Assembly (NCBI GenBank): GCA_965267775.1
Contig: OZ254140.1
Coordinates: forward strand, 1,426,001 to 1,490,000
Direction: 5' to 3'
Source: Planktophila sp965267775
Lineage (GTDB): Bacteria > Actinomycetota > Actinomycetes > Nanopelagicales > Nanopelagicaceae
DNA length: 64,000 nucleotides
A model generated the notes under the pieces. It searched no databases, was not told where the DNA came from, and saw nothing but the letters and a program-made list of their open reading frames with translations. The stretch's first letter is position 1, and each line of letters opens with the position of its first letter. A program made the position numbers and the translations under genes. Positions 50,108-58,913 of the stretch are shown here, piece after piece.

Positions 50108-50554
50108 TTAAGCAGCTGTTACTGAGATAGCTACAGTCGCGACAACATTGTGTCCGAGTGAAACCTTTACAGAGTAGTTGCCTGTCTTCTTGATGTGACC
50201 TGTTGTCTTGATCGCGTGGCGATCGATATCAATCTTTGTTACAGACTTGATAGCTGCAGCGATGTCCTTATCGGTTACTGATCCGAACAAACGTCCTGCT
50301 GTACCTGTCTTAACAGCAACGATGACCTTAGCTGCTTCGAGAGCTGCCTTGATCTCCTTTGCGTGATCGATATCGCGGACCTCGCGTGCAGCACGTGCAC
50401 GGCGGATGCCCTCGATCTGCTTCTCTCCACCAAGTGTCCATGCAATTGCTGCACCACGTGGGAGGAGGAAGTTACGTGCGTAACCATCTTTTACTGTTAC
50501 AACGTCACCGGCTGTGCCGAGCTTTGCAACTTCACGAGTAAGAATGAGCTTCAT
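50108..50554 (-). CDS. rplI: 50S ribosomal protein L9
   Basis: A 148-residue protein of two RNA-binding domains joined by a long helix. It starts MKLILTREVAKLGTAGDVVTVKDGYARNFLLPRGAA, the L9 N-terminal signature, and the middle RRARAAREVRDIDHAKEIKAAL is the helix. Last gene of rpsF-ssb-rpsR-rplI; 15 bases after rpsR, with an AAGGAGAA ribosome binding site. Confidence 0.97.
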   Translation of the reverse strand: MKLILTREVAKLGTAGDVVTVKDGYARNFLLPRGAAIAWTLGGEKQIEGIRRARAAREVRDIDHAKEIKAALEAAKVIVAVKTGTAGRLFGSVTDKDIAAAIKSVTKIDIDRHAIKTTGHIKKTGNYSVKVSLGHNVVATVAISVTAA

Positions 50555-50569
50555 AGTAGTCAGTTCTCC

Positions 50570-50857
50570 TTATCGCGCTGAAGATGTGTAAGGCAGTAGT
50601 GCTACTTCACGGCTGTTCTTAACAGCTGTAGCTACTGCGCGCTGGTGTTGTGTGCATGCGCCTGTGACGCGGCGAGCGCGGATCTTTCCGCGATCTGAGA
50701 TGTACTTGCGAAGTGTCGCAATATCTTTGTAATCGATATATGTGACCTTGTCGCGGCAGAAGCTGCAAGGCTTCTTCTTGAACTTCTTATTAAGAGCAGC
50801 AGCTTTCGCGCCCTTATTCTTAACCTCTTTGAGGTTACGGTTATTTCTTGCTCCCAT
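50570..50857 (-). CDS. rpsR: 30S ribosomal protein S18
   Basis: A 95-residue basic protein. KPCSFCRDK, DYKDIATLRKYISDRGKIRARRVTGAC and TQHQRAVATAVKNSREVALLPY are S18 segments. The cysteines in PCSFC and TGAC with nearby His suggest the zinc-binding (C+) form. AAAAGGAG precedes the start. It binds S6 in the small subunit; S6 is encoded in the same operon. Confidence 0.97.
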   Translation of the reverse strand: MGARNNRNLKEVKNKGAKAAALNKKFKKKPCSFCRDKVTYIDYKDIATLRKYISDRGKIRARRVTGACTQHQRAVATAVKNSREVALLPYTSSAR

Positions 50858-50918
50858 TATGGTGCTCCTTTTCGGGCCCTACTTATTTATTAGATAGTAG
50901 GAATGGATTGTTGGTTGT

Positions 50919-51425
50919 TTAGAAAGGTGGTTCGTCGGTTGTAGATGGAGAACCCCATCCACCACCGGCTGGTGAAGTCGATGCTGCAGCCCATGGGTCT
51001 TCGTTGAAGTCAGCAGCTGGTGCTGAGAATCCGCCACCTGTATTTCCGCCTGCAGCGCGCTGGGTACGTGTGACCTTAGCTGTTGCATTGCGAAGTGATG
51101 GACCTACTTCATCAACTTCTACCTCAAAGACTGTTCGCTTTTCGCCTTCTTTTGTCTCATATGAACGCTGCTTGAGACGGCCAGTAAGAATGACGCGCAT
51201 TCCCTTGGTCAATGACTCAGCAACATTCTCAGCAGCTTGGCGCCAGATATTGCACTGAAGGAAGAGGCTCTCGCCATCTTTCCACTCGTTCGTGGCTTTA
51301 TCTAAGTAACGAGGGGTTGAAGCAACGCGGAATTTCGCTACCGCTGCACCCGATGGGGTAAAGCGAAGCTCTGGATCGTCAACGAGGTTGCCGACTAGTG
51401 TGATTGTTGTATCTCCTGCTGCCAT
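50919..51425 (-). CDS. ssb: Single-stranded DNA-binding protein
   Basis: A 168-residue SSB. The OB-fold (residues ~1-105) has GNLVDDPELRFTPSGAAVAKFRVAST and IWRQAAENVAESLTKGMRVILTGRLKQRSYE. A Gly/Ala-rich linker leads to the acidic tip DEPPF that docks partner proteins. Located between rpsF and rpsR as usual; the 100 bases before it hold a CGGGA/TCCCG hairpin and the AGAAATCCCGAAGTT element. Confidence 0.96.
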   Translation of the reverse strand: MAAGDTTITLVGNLVDDPELRFTPSGAAVAKFRVASTPRYLDKATNEWKDGESLFLQCNIWRQAAENVAESLTKGMRVILTGRLKQRSYETKEGEKRTVFEVEVDEVGPSLRNATAKVTRTQRAAGGNTGGGFSAPAADFNEDPWAAASTSPAGGGWGSPSTTDEPPF

Positions 51426-51525
51426 TTTTCTACCTTCTTTTCTGGGGTTATCTACTGGTTGAGTCCGTGCTTATAAGTTACTCGTCTCGAGCGACAATTC
51501 CGGGAAGAAATCCCGAAGTTGTTGA

Positions 51526-51810
51526 TTACTCGGGACGCATTACCTTTGTACGAAGGATTGATTCATTCAAGTTGAGCTGACGATCGAGCTCCTTGATTGC
51601 TGCAGGTTCGCAATTCATATCTGCAATTGCGTAGATGCCTTCAGCCTTCTTATTGATTTCGAACGATAGGCGACGCTTGCCCCAAACATCGAGCTTGTTG
51701 ACTGCGCCTCCGCTGTCCTTGATGATCTTGAGATATGTCTCAAGTGATGGTGTGACTGTACGTTCTTCTAGATCTGGATCAAGAATGATCATGAGTTCAT
51801 AGTGACGCAT
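51526..51810 (-). CDS. rpsF: 30S ribosomal protein S6
   Basis: A 94-residue protein: MRHYELMIILDPDLEERTV, GKRRLSFEINKKAEGIYAIADM and a C-terminal LNLNESILRTKVMR are classic S6. First gene of the operon, preceded by a structured leader (51816-51869). Partner of S18. Confidence 0.97.
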   Translation of the reverse strand: MRHYELMIILDPDLEERTVTPSLETYLKIIKDSGGAVNKLDVWGKRRLSFEINKKAEGIYAIADMNCEPAAIKELDRQLNLNESILRTKVMRPE

Positions 51811-51815
51811 GTGTT

Positions 51816-51869
51816 AACCCGACCTCCTCTGGACTAAGACGGCCACGGTATTTCCGTGACAGGAGGGTT
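51816..51869 (-). promoter_or_regulatory. rpsF leader RNA, candidate S6:S18 autoregulatory site
   Basis: On the minus strand AACCC-TCCT (start of the element) can pair with AGGA(GG)TC-GGGTT next to the start codon, so AGGAGG is held in the outer stem. Inside, CACGG and CCGTG form a hairpin next to GGCCGTC. A known bacterial leader class in front of rpsF binds the S6:S18 complex through a bulged CCG in such a hairpin and represses translation. The match to that class is by structure and position only. Confidence 0.55.
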
Positions 51870-51958
51870 AAAAACCTTCATCGATATGGCCGGTGGCCAA
51901 GCGAATCAGGAGGCTTAAGGGTAACTGGGCGCGCTTAAAAGGAGAAATTTACGCAGGG

Positions 51959-53137
51959 TTATAGGGGTAATTCAGGCCAACGTTGAGCCTCAAGGAGGCC
52001 AGCTGATCGATGGCGGCGGGCGAAGGCAATTGCCATCGCCAGGGCTGCAACTATTCGAAGCACGGTAGCAACTGCATATGCCTTAACCGGAAGACCGAAA
52101 TGCGCACCTGTCAGAAGTGCAAGGTGTTGCCAGATAGCAAAGTGGTAAATCACTTCTGCAATCTGCCAGCCCCAGAACCATGAGAGATCTCGTTTATCGC
52201 GAAGTGCTAGAACTGCAAGCGGTGTCAACCACAATACATATTGCGGTGAATAGACCTTGCTCACTGTCATCAAGACGATGAATATGAAGAGTGAGCTCTC
52301 AGCGAGTGTTAATATCTCGCGAGTTTGAAGTAAGAATATTGCAACGACTGTTATACCGATGAGCAAGGTTAAAATCGCTAGGTAATTAATGTGGTTGAGA
52401 TTTACTCCGAAGACACTTAAGGCATACCAGAGCGATCCCCAATCAGCTTCGCGATGAAGATTCAGATCGTAGAAGCGCCACCAACCTGTTGGGGTAGTCA
52501 ATGCAAATGGAATATTGATTGCGATAAAAGTTCCCAGAGATATTGCTAAGTAAGTGATTGCCTTCTTAATCTCTTCTCTACGGATAAGGATAATCAGAAT
52601 AGGAAGCAGTAAGACAACGGGAAAGAATTTTGTTGCAATCGAAACACCTAATATTGCAGCGCTTGCAAGATCCTGTTTTCTATCGAACCAGTAAATTGCA
52701 AGAAGAGTTGTCACAATCGCCCAGAGATCCCAATTGATAAAGAGCGAAAGAGCTCCAGTAGGTGCAAGCGTGTAGAGAAGTGCGTTATCAGGTTTGATGC
52801 GATAAACAAGGTATGAAGATGCGATAAAGAGAAGTGCAATTAAAATTGCGCTGAAGTTAAAGTAACTTACTGGGCCATCAGGTGAAACCTTTGCAGTTGC
52901 CCACATGACAACGCCTTGCAGCACTGGATATTCAACTGCTTGATCTCCACCGCTAAATGCCCACTCACCTTTTCCGAATGCTCGTTCGCTAAAGAGGGCC
53001 GGGAAATCGCTATAACAGGCGTGAATATATTGATCTGGCCCCGCCCACACTGAACTTTCGCAATGGCTGAACTTCGCGAAAGAGAAGAGTGAGGCGATGA
53101 TTGCAAGCAGGATTATGACGCGAGTATTTACGCGCAT
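51959..53137 (-). CDS. Polytopic membrane glycosyltransferase (GT87/DUF2029-like)
   Basis: A 392-residue protein with about ten hydrophobic helices, beginning MRVNTRVIILLAIIASLFSFAKF. An early outer loop has the YPVLQGV segment typical of GT-C polyprenyl-phosphomannose-dependent mannosyltransferases (GT87), and SVATKFFP-like IATKFFPVVLLLP is a second shared feature. The same gene lies between ponA1 and rpsF in mycobacteria. The sugar and acceptor are not determined. It starts 13 bases after the ponA stop, so it belongs to the DUF5318-ponA operon. Confidence 0.85.
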   Translation of the reverse strand: MRVNTRVIILLAIIASLFSFAKFSHCESSVWAGPDQYIHACYSDFPALFSERAFGKGEWAFSGGDQAVEYPVLQGVVMWATAKVSPDGPVSYFNFSAILIALLFIASSYLVYRIKPDNALLYTLAPTGALSLFINWDLWAIVTTLLAIYWFDRKQDLASAAILGVSIATKFFPVVLLLPILIILIRREEIKKAITYLAISLGTFIAINIPFALTTPTGWWRFYDLNLHREADWGSLWYALSVFGVNLNHINYLAILTLLIGITVVAIFLLQTREILTLAESSLFIFIVLMTVSKVYSPQYVLWLTPLAVLALRDKRDLSWFWGWQIAEVIYHFAIWQHLALLTGAHFGLPVKAYAVATVLRIVAALAMAIAFARRHRSAGLLEAQRWPELPL

Positions 53138-53150
53138 AGCAATCTACCGA

Positions 53151-55073
53151 TTACTTCTTCTTCATCGTTTGCTTGCCACCACTAGTCATCACGATGGGAT
53201 CGAGACCACCGATATTTGCAGGTGCTGGGAAATCCATGATTGGTTGATCTTTGAGCGCACCCTTCATAAATGCTGTCCAAATCTTTGCAGGGAAGGTTCC
53301 ACCGGTAACTGAGTTAAGGCCACCGATTCCATTGAGAGATTCAGATGCGCTATCTCTAAAGAGTGAGACTGATGCGGCAAGTTGTGGTGTGTAGGCGCTA
53401 AACCAAGCAGAGGCATTTGATTGAGAAGTTCCAGTCTTTCCTGCAGCGGGGCGACCGAGTGCGAGAGCTGCAGAACCTGTTCCTCCGTTGACGACAGATT
53501 TAAGTGCATAGGTCAGGTCTGCCATAACCTCTTTACTAAATACTTCTTGAGTCTGAGGCTTCCCCTCATAGAGAACGCCCTTATTTGGTCCAATGACCTG
53601 AGCGACCATGTATGGCTTTGCGTAAATTCCATTTGCTGCAAATGTCGCATATGCATTTGCTACATCGATTACGTGTGGGCTTGCAACACCGAGTGAGACA
53701 GATGGAGTTGGCATCATCGCCACGCTCTCTGGAATTCCGGCGCGACGAGCGACATCAACAACGCGATCAAGACCAGCCTTGATACCGAGCGGCACATAGA
53801 CAGTGTTAACTGAGTGCTGGGTTGCAGTCATCAAATCGATCTGGCCCCAACCTTCTCCACCATAGTTATCTACGATGTAAGGCTTTCCGAGATCATCGAA
53901 TGTCTGTGGCGTATCGCCATTCCACATCGAAGTCAGTGGAATTCCTTGTTCAAGAGCTGCAACAAGTGCAAATGGTTTAAAGGTAGAGCCTGCAAGGGCG
54001 ATGGATTGTGTTGCATCGTTAAGTTGGCGTACTACATAGTCTTTTCCGCCATACATGGCGATTACTTCACCGGTACCTGGTCGGATAGCAACTAGACCAA
54101 TGTGAAGGTTTGTTGGAGCTTTCGTTGGATATAACTTATTTACGGCATCGACTGCAGATTGTTGTGCACGCTGTTCGAGCGTTGTCTTAATGACATAACC
54201 ACCGACCATCAGCTGCTCAGATTTAAATCCAACTTTGCTCAACTCTTTCTGAACTGCATCGATGATGTAACCCTTAGGACCACTGAGTGATCCGCCAGTC
54301 GTGCGCGGTGCGATCGATGGCATCTTTGCAGCCTTCGCCTCTTCAGGGGTAATCCATTTCTCATCTAGCATTCCTTGAATTACATATTTAAAGCGGCCTT
54401 CAAGACGTGCGAGGTTGCGAGCTCTCTGAGCTTTATCGCCGTAATAGGGATCGTAAAGTCCAGGTGATCTAAGAATTGATGCAATCACCGCTGATTGAGA
54501 AATCGAAAGTTGGTTTGCATTGCGATTGAAGTATTGCTGAGCTGCAGTCTGTACTCCATATGAACCGCGACCAAAGTAAATTGTGTTGAGGTAATTCTCT
54601 AAAATCTGATCCTTCGTCATTGCATTCTCTAATTTAAGAGAGATGACGAGCTCTTTAATCTTTCTTTGAATACTTCTCTCTGGAGTTAAAAATGCAGTCT
54701 TTGCATATTGCTGGGTAATTGTTGAACCACCGCGCCCTTGGCCGAAGGTCAATACATTGGAGAGAACTGCATGCGCTAGACCGGTGATGCTAAATGCACG
54801 GTTGGAGTAGAAGTTGCGATCTTCCGCCGCCATCACTGCATAACGAAGGCGCAGTGGAATCTTTGCTAATGGAAGTATCTGGCGATTCTGTGCGCCGATG
54901 CGGCCGATCTCTTGGCCATTTGAATATTGAATAACAGTTGCCTGGCTATTGACGTAGGCATTTGGATCTGGAATATCGACTGTAAACCAAGCGAGCGCGA
55001 AGAGAGTCGCTCCCGCAACAAAGCCAAAACCAGCGAGAAATATGCCTGCGCGAATGAGCTTGGTTTTAATCAC
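53151..55073 (-). CDS. ponA: Class-A penicillin-binding protein (PBP1/PonA type)
   Basis: A 640-residue bifunctional peptidoglycan synthase. One N-terminal membrane helix (about 8-30), then a GT51 transglycosylase with the catalytic Glu in AAEDRNFY, RGGSTITQQYAK and GRGSYGVQTAAQQYF; then a transpeptidase with SxxK in AGSTFKPF, SVN in TQHSVNTV and KTG in AGKTGTSQ. All catalytic residues are present. The C-terminus is short, without a PASTA domain. Start is GTG at 55073, overlapping the DUF5318 gene's stop by 4 bases. Confidence 0.95.
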   Translation of the reverse strand: MIKTKLIRAGIFLAGFGFVAGATLFALAWFTVDIPDPNAYVNSQATVIQYSNGQEIGRIGAQNRQILPLAKIPLRLRYAVMAAEDRNFYSNRAFSITGLAHAVLSNVLTFGQGRGGSTITQQYAKTAFLTPERSIQRKIKELVISLKLENAMTKDQILENYLNTIYFGRGSYGVQTAAQQYFNRNANQLSISQSAVIASILRSPGLYDPYYGDKAQRARNLARLEGRFKYVIQGMLDEKWITPEEAKAAKMPSIAPRTTGGSLSGPKGYIIDAVQKELSKVGFKSEQLMVGGYVIKTTLEQRAQQSAVDAVNKLYPTKAPTNLHIGLVAIRPGTGEVIAMYGGKDYVVRQLNDATQSIALAGSTFKPFALVAALEQGIPLTSMWNGDTPQTFDDLGKPYIVDNYGGEGWGQIDLMTATQHSVNTVYVPLGIKAGLDRVVDVARRAGIPESVAMMPTPSVSLGVASPHVIDVANAYATFAANGIYAKPYMVAQVIGPNKGVLYEGKPQTQEVFSKEVMADLTYALKSVVNGGTGSAALALGRPAAGKTGTSQSNASAWFSAYTPQLAASVSLFRDSASESLNGIGGLNSVTGGTFPAKIWTAFMKGALKDQPIMDFPAPANIGGLDPIVMTSGGKQTMKKK

Positions 55074-55519
55074 TTTCCAAGGTTACCGCTGAAGTCTTCA
55101 TCCTCGAGGGTGCGTTGGCGCCGTGGTGGCCTTCGAAGAGTTCCATCGCCTAATAAATAGGTAGAACAGAGGTGATTCCATGAACAATCACGACAGACCT
55201 CGACGATATAGACAGCGAACTCACCAAACTCCTTCTCCATCTCAATAAGTTCAGCTGGAGATTTAATACGTCCTGAGTATTGACCTAATTGATCGCCGAA
55301 GGTGTAGCGCAGCTCTACAAGGGAATCCTTCTTGCAGACAGGGCAGTTACGGCCAGCTTTCTCACCGTGAAACTTTGCTGCGCGCATCAAGTACGGATCG
55401 GCATCGCATGCATCAACTACACCACGGAAGAGGGCGAGCAGGGTCGCGCGCTTATCGAGTGAATAATCGATGAACCCCCTCATCGATCTAGGATTGGGAG
55501 TTCTTGTCTGCGCCGCCAT
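55070..55519 (-). CDS. DUF5318 protein, zinc-binding
   Basis: A 149-residue conserved actinobacterial protein, first gene of the operon with ponA. It has two Cys pairs, NCPVCKK and VCRDCSWNHLC, which probably bind zinc, and DYSLDKRATLLALFRG near the N-terminus. It is always seen next to ponA in related genomes, so a role in regulating PBP activity or wall growth is possible, but no function is known. The start at 55519 is 42 bases from the divergent MFS gene. Confidence 0.85.
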   Translation of the reverse strand: MAAQTRTPNPRSMRGFIDYSLDKRATLLALFRGVVDACDADPYLMRAAKFHGEKAGRNCPVCKKDSLVELRYTFGDQLGQYSGRIKSPAELIEMEKEFGEFAVYIVEVCRDCSWNHLCSTYLLGDGTLRRPPRRQRTLEDEDFSGNLGK

Positions 55520-55561
55520 GGCGAGAAGAATATTCGCTTTCTTGGCCCTACGCTTACTGAC

Positions 55562-56872
55562 GTGCTAGAACGAGGATTCACCTTCTGGGAGTTAATCCGT
55601 GACCGACGGCTCCGCCCGCTATTGCGTACGCGTTGGACTGGGCAATTCACCGATGGAATATTCCAGAGCGCACTCGCATCTTTCGTTCTCTTCTCGCCAG
55701 AGCGCCAGGCATCTGCGCTCAATGCAGCTATCGCATTTGCTGTTGTTCTCCTTCCATATTCGATTGTTGGACCAATGGTGGGAACGCTCCTCGATCGATT
55801 CTCACGTCAGCGAGCAGTTCTCTTCTCAAACTTAACGCGTGCATTAACTCTTCTCTTTATCGCGCTCCTTATTTTTCAGGGGCGAACCGGAGTTGAACTC
55901 ACAATCTTTGTTCTCGTGGCATTTGGAGTGAACCGATTAATCCTCGCCGGATTATCGGCAGGACTTCCACTCGTTGCACCTAAGTCCTCTCTTATTGCAG
56001 CCAATGCACTTGCCGTAACTGGTGGTTCTGTCTGGGTCGTTCTCGGCGGCGGAATGGGGCTATTAATAAGGCGTTTTACAGATGCAATTACCTCTGCAGA
56101 TCACGCCGATGGCTACCTCATCCTTGCCGCAGCATCTGGTTATCTCCTTGCAGCGCTCTTTGCCTCAATGATGAAGAAATCTGAGATTGGTCCGCTGGCC
56201 CATCAAATCAAGAAGGCCTCTCTAGCTGAAGGATTTATTGAAGTTCGAGAAGGATTTAAATTCTTAAGAATTCATCAAGATGCAGCTCGTGGAATCGCGG
56301 CAACTGCGATTCATCGCGGTGGAATTACAGCTCTCACTCTCACTGCAATGCTACTAGAGCGAAATACATTTAATGATCCGAGCAACAGTGATGCGGGGTT
56401 AGCTGGTTTAAGTATTGCGCTCTCATGTGCAGCAATCGGTTTTACTATCGGCGCGCTGATTGCACCGATTGGTGTGCGATGGACCGGGCGCCATCGTTGG
56501 ATGAGACTCTCAATGTTTGCAGCAGCAATTGGAACTTTGATTCTTGTCATTGATCGCAACCAGATACTTCTCTGCGCTGCTGCATTTACAACCGGACTCT
56601 TCGGTCAGAGCGTGAAAGTTACAAATGATGCCCTTGTGCAATCGAAGATCAGTGATGAGTTCCGTGGACGTGTATTTGCTGTCTATGACGTTGTAGTCAA
56701 CGGTTCGATCGTGACCTTCTCAATCATCTCAGCGTTGTTGCTGCCACAGAGCGGAGATTCATGGCTTGTGCCAACCCTTGTGGCAGTGACTTACTTATTG
56801 ATTGCAGGCGTTGTATTACGCCCACAGAAATTCTTTCTTAAGGATGGCGGCGAGAACGCCACCACTCCATAA
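55562..56872 (+). CDS. MFS-family transporter
   Basis: A 436-residue membrane protein with about 12 helices. RTRWTGQFTDGIFQSAL opens the first, and GTLLDRFSRQRAVL (loop 2-3) is the MFS A-type motif with GxLxDRxxRR. The second half has RRFTDAITSADHADGY. It starts with GTG at 55562, TACGCT lying 7 bases before; no ribosome binding site. The substrate is unknown; relatives are annotated as drug or sugar exporters. Its 3' end overlaps pcnA by 35 bases. Confidence 0.88.
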   Translation: MLERGFTFWELIRDRRLRPLLRTRWTGQFTDGIFQSALASFVLFSPERQASALNAAIAFAVVLLPYSIVGPMVGTLLDRFSRQRAVLFSNLTRALTLLFIALLIFQGRTGVELTIFVLVAFGVNRLILAGLSAGLPLVAPKSSLIAANALAVTGGSVWVVLGGGMGLLIRRFTDAITSADHADGYLILAAASGYLLAALFASMMKKSEIGPLAHQIKKASLAEGFIEVREGFKFLRIHQDAARGIAATAIHRGGITALTLTAMLLERNTFNDPSNSDAGLAGLSIALSCAAIGFTIGALIAPIGVRWTGRHRWMRLSMFAAAIGTLILVIDRNQILLCAAAFTTGLFGQSVKVTNDALVQSKISDEFRGRVFAVYDVVVNGSIVTFSIISALLLPQSGDSWLVPTLVAVTYLLIAGVVLRPQKFFLKDGGENATTP

Positions 56873-58280
56873 GTTCCTCTGTTGCACGTTCTTCACCGAG
56901 TGGACCATGTTCCATACGAAGCTCCATTAAGAAATCGAGCGCCTTACCAACATCTGCCGATGGTTTGATTCCAAGAAGTTTCATTACCTGTGCGCCATCG
57001 AGATCAGGGCGAATCTTTGAGAGCTCTTCCTCTTCCATCAACTTTGCGATGCGCGCCTCTAGACCGTCATAGGTGCGAGATAAGCGCTCTGCCTTCTTTA
57101 CATTGCGGGTAGTGCAATCTGCACGTGTAAGAACGTGGAGATGTGTCAGTAAATCACCGGCATCACGTACATAACGACGCACTGCAGAGTCAGTCCACTC
57201 ACCATCTCCATAACCATGGAAACGAAGGTGGAGAGATACAAGCGTTTCGACTGCATCGATAGTCTCATTATCAAAGCGGAGCGCCTTCATTCGAGACTTT
57301 GTAAGACGTGCACCGACTACCTCATGGTGATGGAATGAGACTCCGCCACCTTCAATGAGGTTACGAGTCTTAGGCTTTCCAATGTCATGTAGTAAAGCAG
57401 CTAGGCGATTGACAAGGTTGGGACCACCGAGGCGATCTTCCTGTGTGATTGCTTGTTCAAGCACTGTGATTGAGTGTTCATATACATCTTTATGGTGATG
57501 GTGTTCATCAATCTCAAGTCGCAACTTAGGAATCTCAGGCAGCACATGATCTGCGATTCCAGTATCGACAAGAATTGTGATTCCGATACGTGGATTCGGC
57601 GACATCAACATCTTTACAAATTCATCACGAATACGCTCTGCAGAGATAATCGAGATTCGGCCCGACATATTCTCCATCGCCTCAACGACTTCGCTATCGA
57701 GTGTGAAATCTAATTGACTTGCAAAACGTGCAGCACGCATCATGCGAAGTGGATCATCTGAGAAAGATTGGACTGCGCTAGCTGGTGTGCGCAATACCTT
57801 TGATGCTAAATCACCGATTCCATCAAAGGGATCGATAAATTCTGGAGTATCGGTGGTTAATTCAAGTGCCATTGAGTTAACGGTGAAATCACGGCGAGAG
57901 AGATCGCCTTCAATATCATCACCATATTCAACATCTGGGTTACGTGAATCTTCGTCATACTTCTCTGTGCGATATGTTGTTACTTCAACGGTTGTATCTC
58001 CGCGCTTTCCAGCAATCGTTCCAAATTCAATTCCTGTATCCCAAACATTCTCTGCCCAACCTTTAAGAATCTTCTTCGTCTCAAGTGGGTGCGCATCTGT
58101 TGTGAAGTCGAGATCATTGCCAAGGCGTCCAAGAATTGCATCGCGGACTGGGCCGCCAACAAGGGCGAGGCGATACCCCTTCTCTTTGAAGGCAGCGGCG
58201 AGGGAGCTAGCCAATGGCGCCCGCTCAATCAGGGTCGCAAGAGCGAGTTCACGTCCTAAATTGGTCTTCGCATCGCTCAC
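56838..58280 (-). CDS. pcnA: CCA tRNA nucleotidyltransferase / polyA polymerase family
   Basis: A ~480-residue enzyme that adds CCA to tRNA 3' ends, needed here because none of the tRNAs in the window encodes CCA. The nucleotidyltransferase head has LVGGPVRDAILGRLGNDLDFTTDA (catalytic DxD), RRDFTVNSMAL and DDPLRMMRAARFA; a C-terminal HD-like domain has LLHDIGKPKTR. The start is GTG at 58280 (VSDAKTNLGREL): the longer frame from 58382 would run into the divergent gene. TACGCT is 8 bases upstream. Confidence 0.93.
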   Translation of the reverse strand: MSDAKTNLGRELALATLIERAPLASSLAAAFKEKGYRLALVGGPVRDAILGRLGNDLDFTTDAHPLETKKILKGWAENVWDTGIEFGTIAGKRGDTTVEVTTYRTEKYDEDSRNPDVEYGDDIEGDLSRRDFTVNSMALELTTDTPEFIDPFDGIGDLASKVLRTPASAVQSFSDDPLRMMRAARFASQLDFTLDSEVVEAMENMSGRISIISAERIRDEFVKMLMSPNPRIGITILVDTGIADHVLPEIPKLRLEIDEHHHHKDVYEHSITVLEQAITQEDRLGGPNLVNRLAALLHDIGKPKTRNLIEGGGVSFHHHEVVGARLTKSRMKALRFDNETIDAVETLVSLHLRFHGYGDGEWTDSAVRRYVRDAGDLLTHLHVLTRADCTTRNVKKAERLSRTYDGLEARIAKLMEEEELSKIRPDLDGAQVMKLLGIKPSADVGKALDFLMELRMEHGPLGEERATEELMEWWRSRRHP

Positions 58281-58313
58281 AATAGATAAGCGTAGACGAG
58301 TACCCTTGCTCCT

Positions 58314-58913
58314 ATGACCCCGGCACCTAGTGCGGGCAGCGAAGGTACGAAGAAGAAGCGTAGGCGCAAGCGCCCGGCGCATCGCTCCCCACAGAATTCA
58401 CCTACCGAAAACGGTGGGCAGCAAGTGAAGAAGACCCCTGCAAAGAAGGTTTCACCTGCCCGCACCTATGCAAAGCGTGTAGATGAGGTCAGCGCTGGCG
58501 GACTCGTTGTAGATACCACTGGAAAGTTAGGCCTACTTATTGGTCGTCGCGATCAGAAGGATGCCAGCGGCAAGAAAATTCTCTGGTCACTTCCTAAGGG
58601 ACATATTGAAGAGGGTGAAACTCCTGAGCAGGCCGCTCTTCGCGAGGTTGAGGAAGAGACTGGGATTCAATCTCAGATTGAGAAACACCTTGGCATCATC
58701 GACTTCTGGTTTATGGCAGGTGGAAAGCGAATTCATAAGACCGTTCATCACTATCTCTTCCGCGAGAGCGGTGGACTCCTTGCCGCTCAAGAGAGTGAAG
58801 TCGATGAGGTTGCATGGTTTCCGTTAACGGAGATCATTGAAAAGCTTGCCTATCCCGATGAGAAGAAGTTAATTGCACGTACTAACGCAACATCAGAGCT
58901 TGAGGCGATATGA
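58314..58913 (+). CDS. Nudix hydrolase (MutT4-like) with a basic N-terminal extension
   Basis: A 199-residue protein. The first ~55 residues are Lys/Arg/Ser/Pro-rich and probably disordered or nucleic-acid-binding. The Nudix box is in SLPKGHIEEGETPEQAALREVEEETGI (GX5EX7REUXEEXGU) at about residues 100-122. It lies between pcnA and a DUF6049 gene, the place of mutT4 in mycobacteria. The exact nucleotide substrate is not known. TACCCT lies 7 bases before the ATG. Confidence 0.92.
   Translation: MTPAPSAGSEGTKKKRRRKRPAHRSPQNSPTENGGQQVKKTPAKKVSPARTYAKRVDEVSAGGLVVDTTGKLGLLIGRRDQKDASGKKILWSLPKGHIEEGETPEQAALREVEEETGIQSQIEKHLGIIDFWFMAGGKRIHKTVHHYLFRESGGLLAAQESEVDEVAWFPLTEIIEKLAYPDEKKLIARTNATSELEAI

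Noticed and set aside
58281..58382. N-terminal extension of PcnA
   Set aside because: It would be translated from DNA coding for the divergent Nudix N-terminus; GTG 58280 has a promoter hexamer and fits the domain start.
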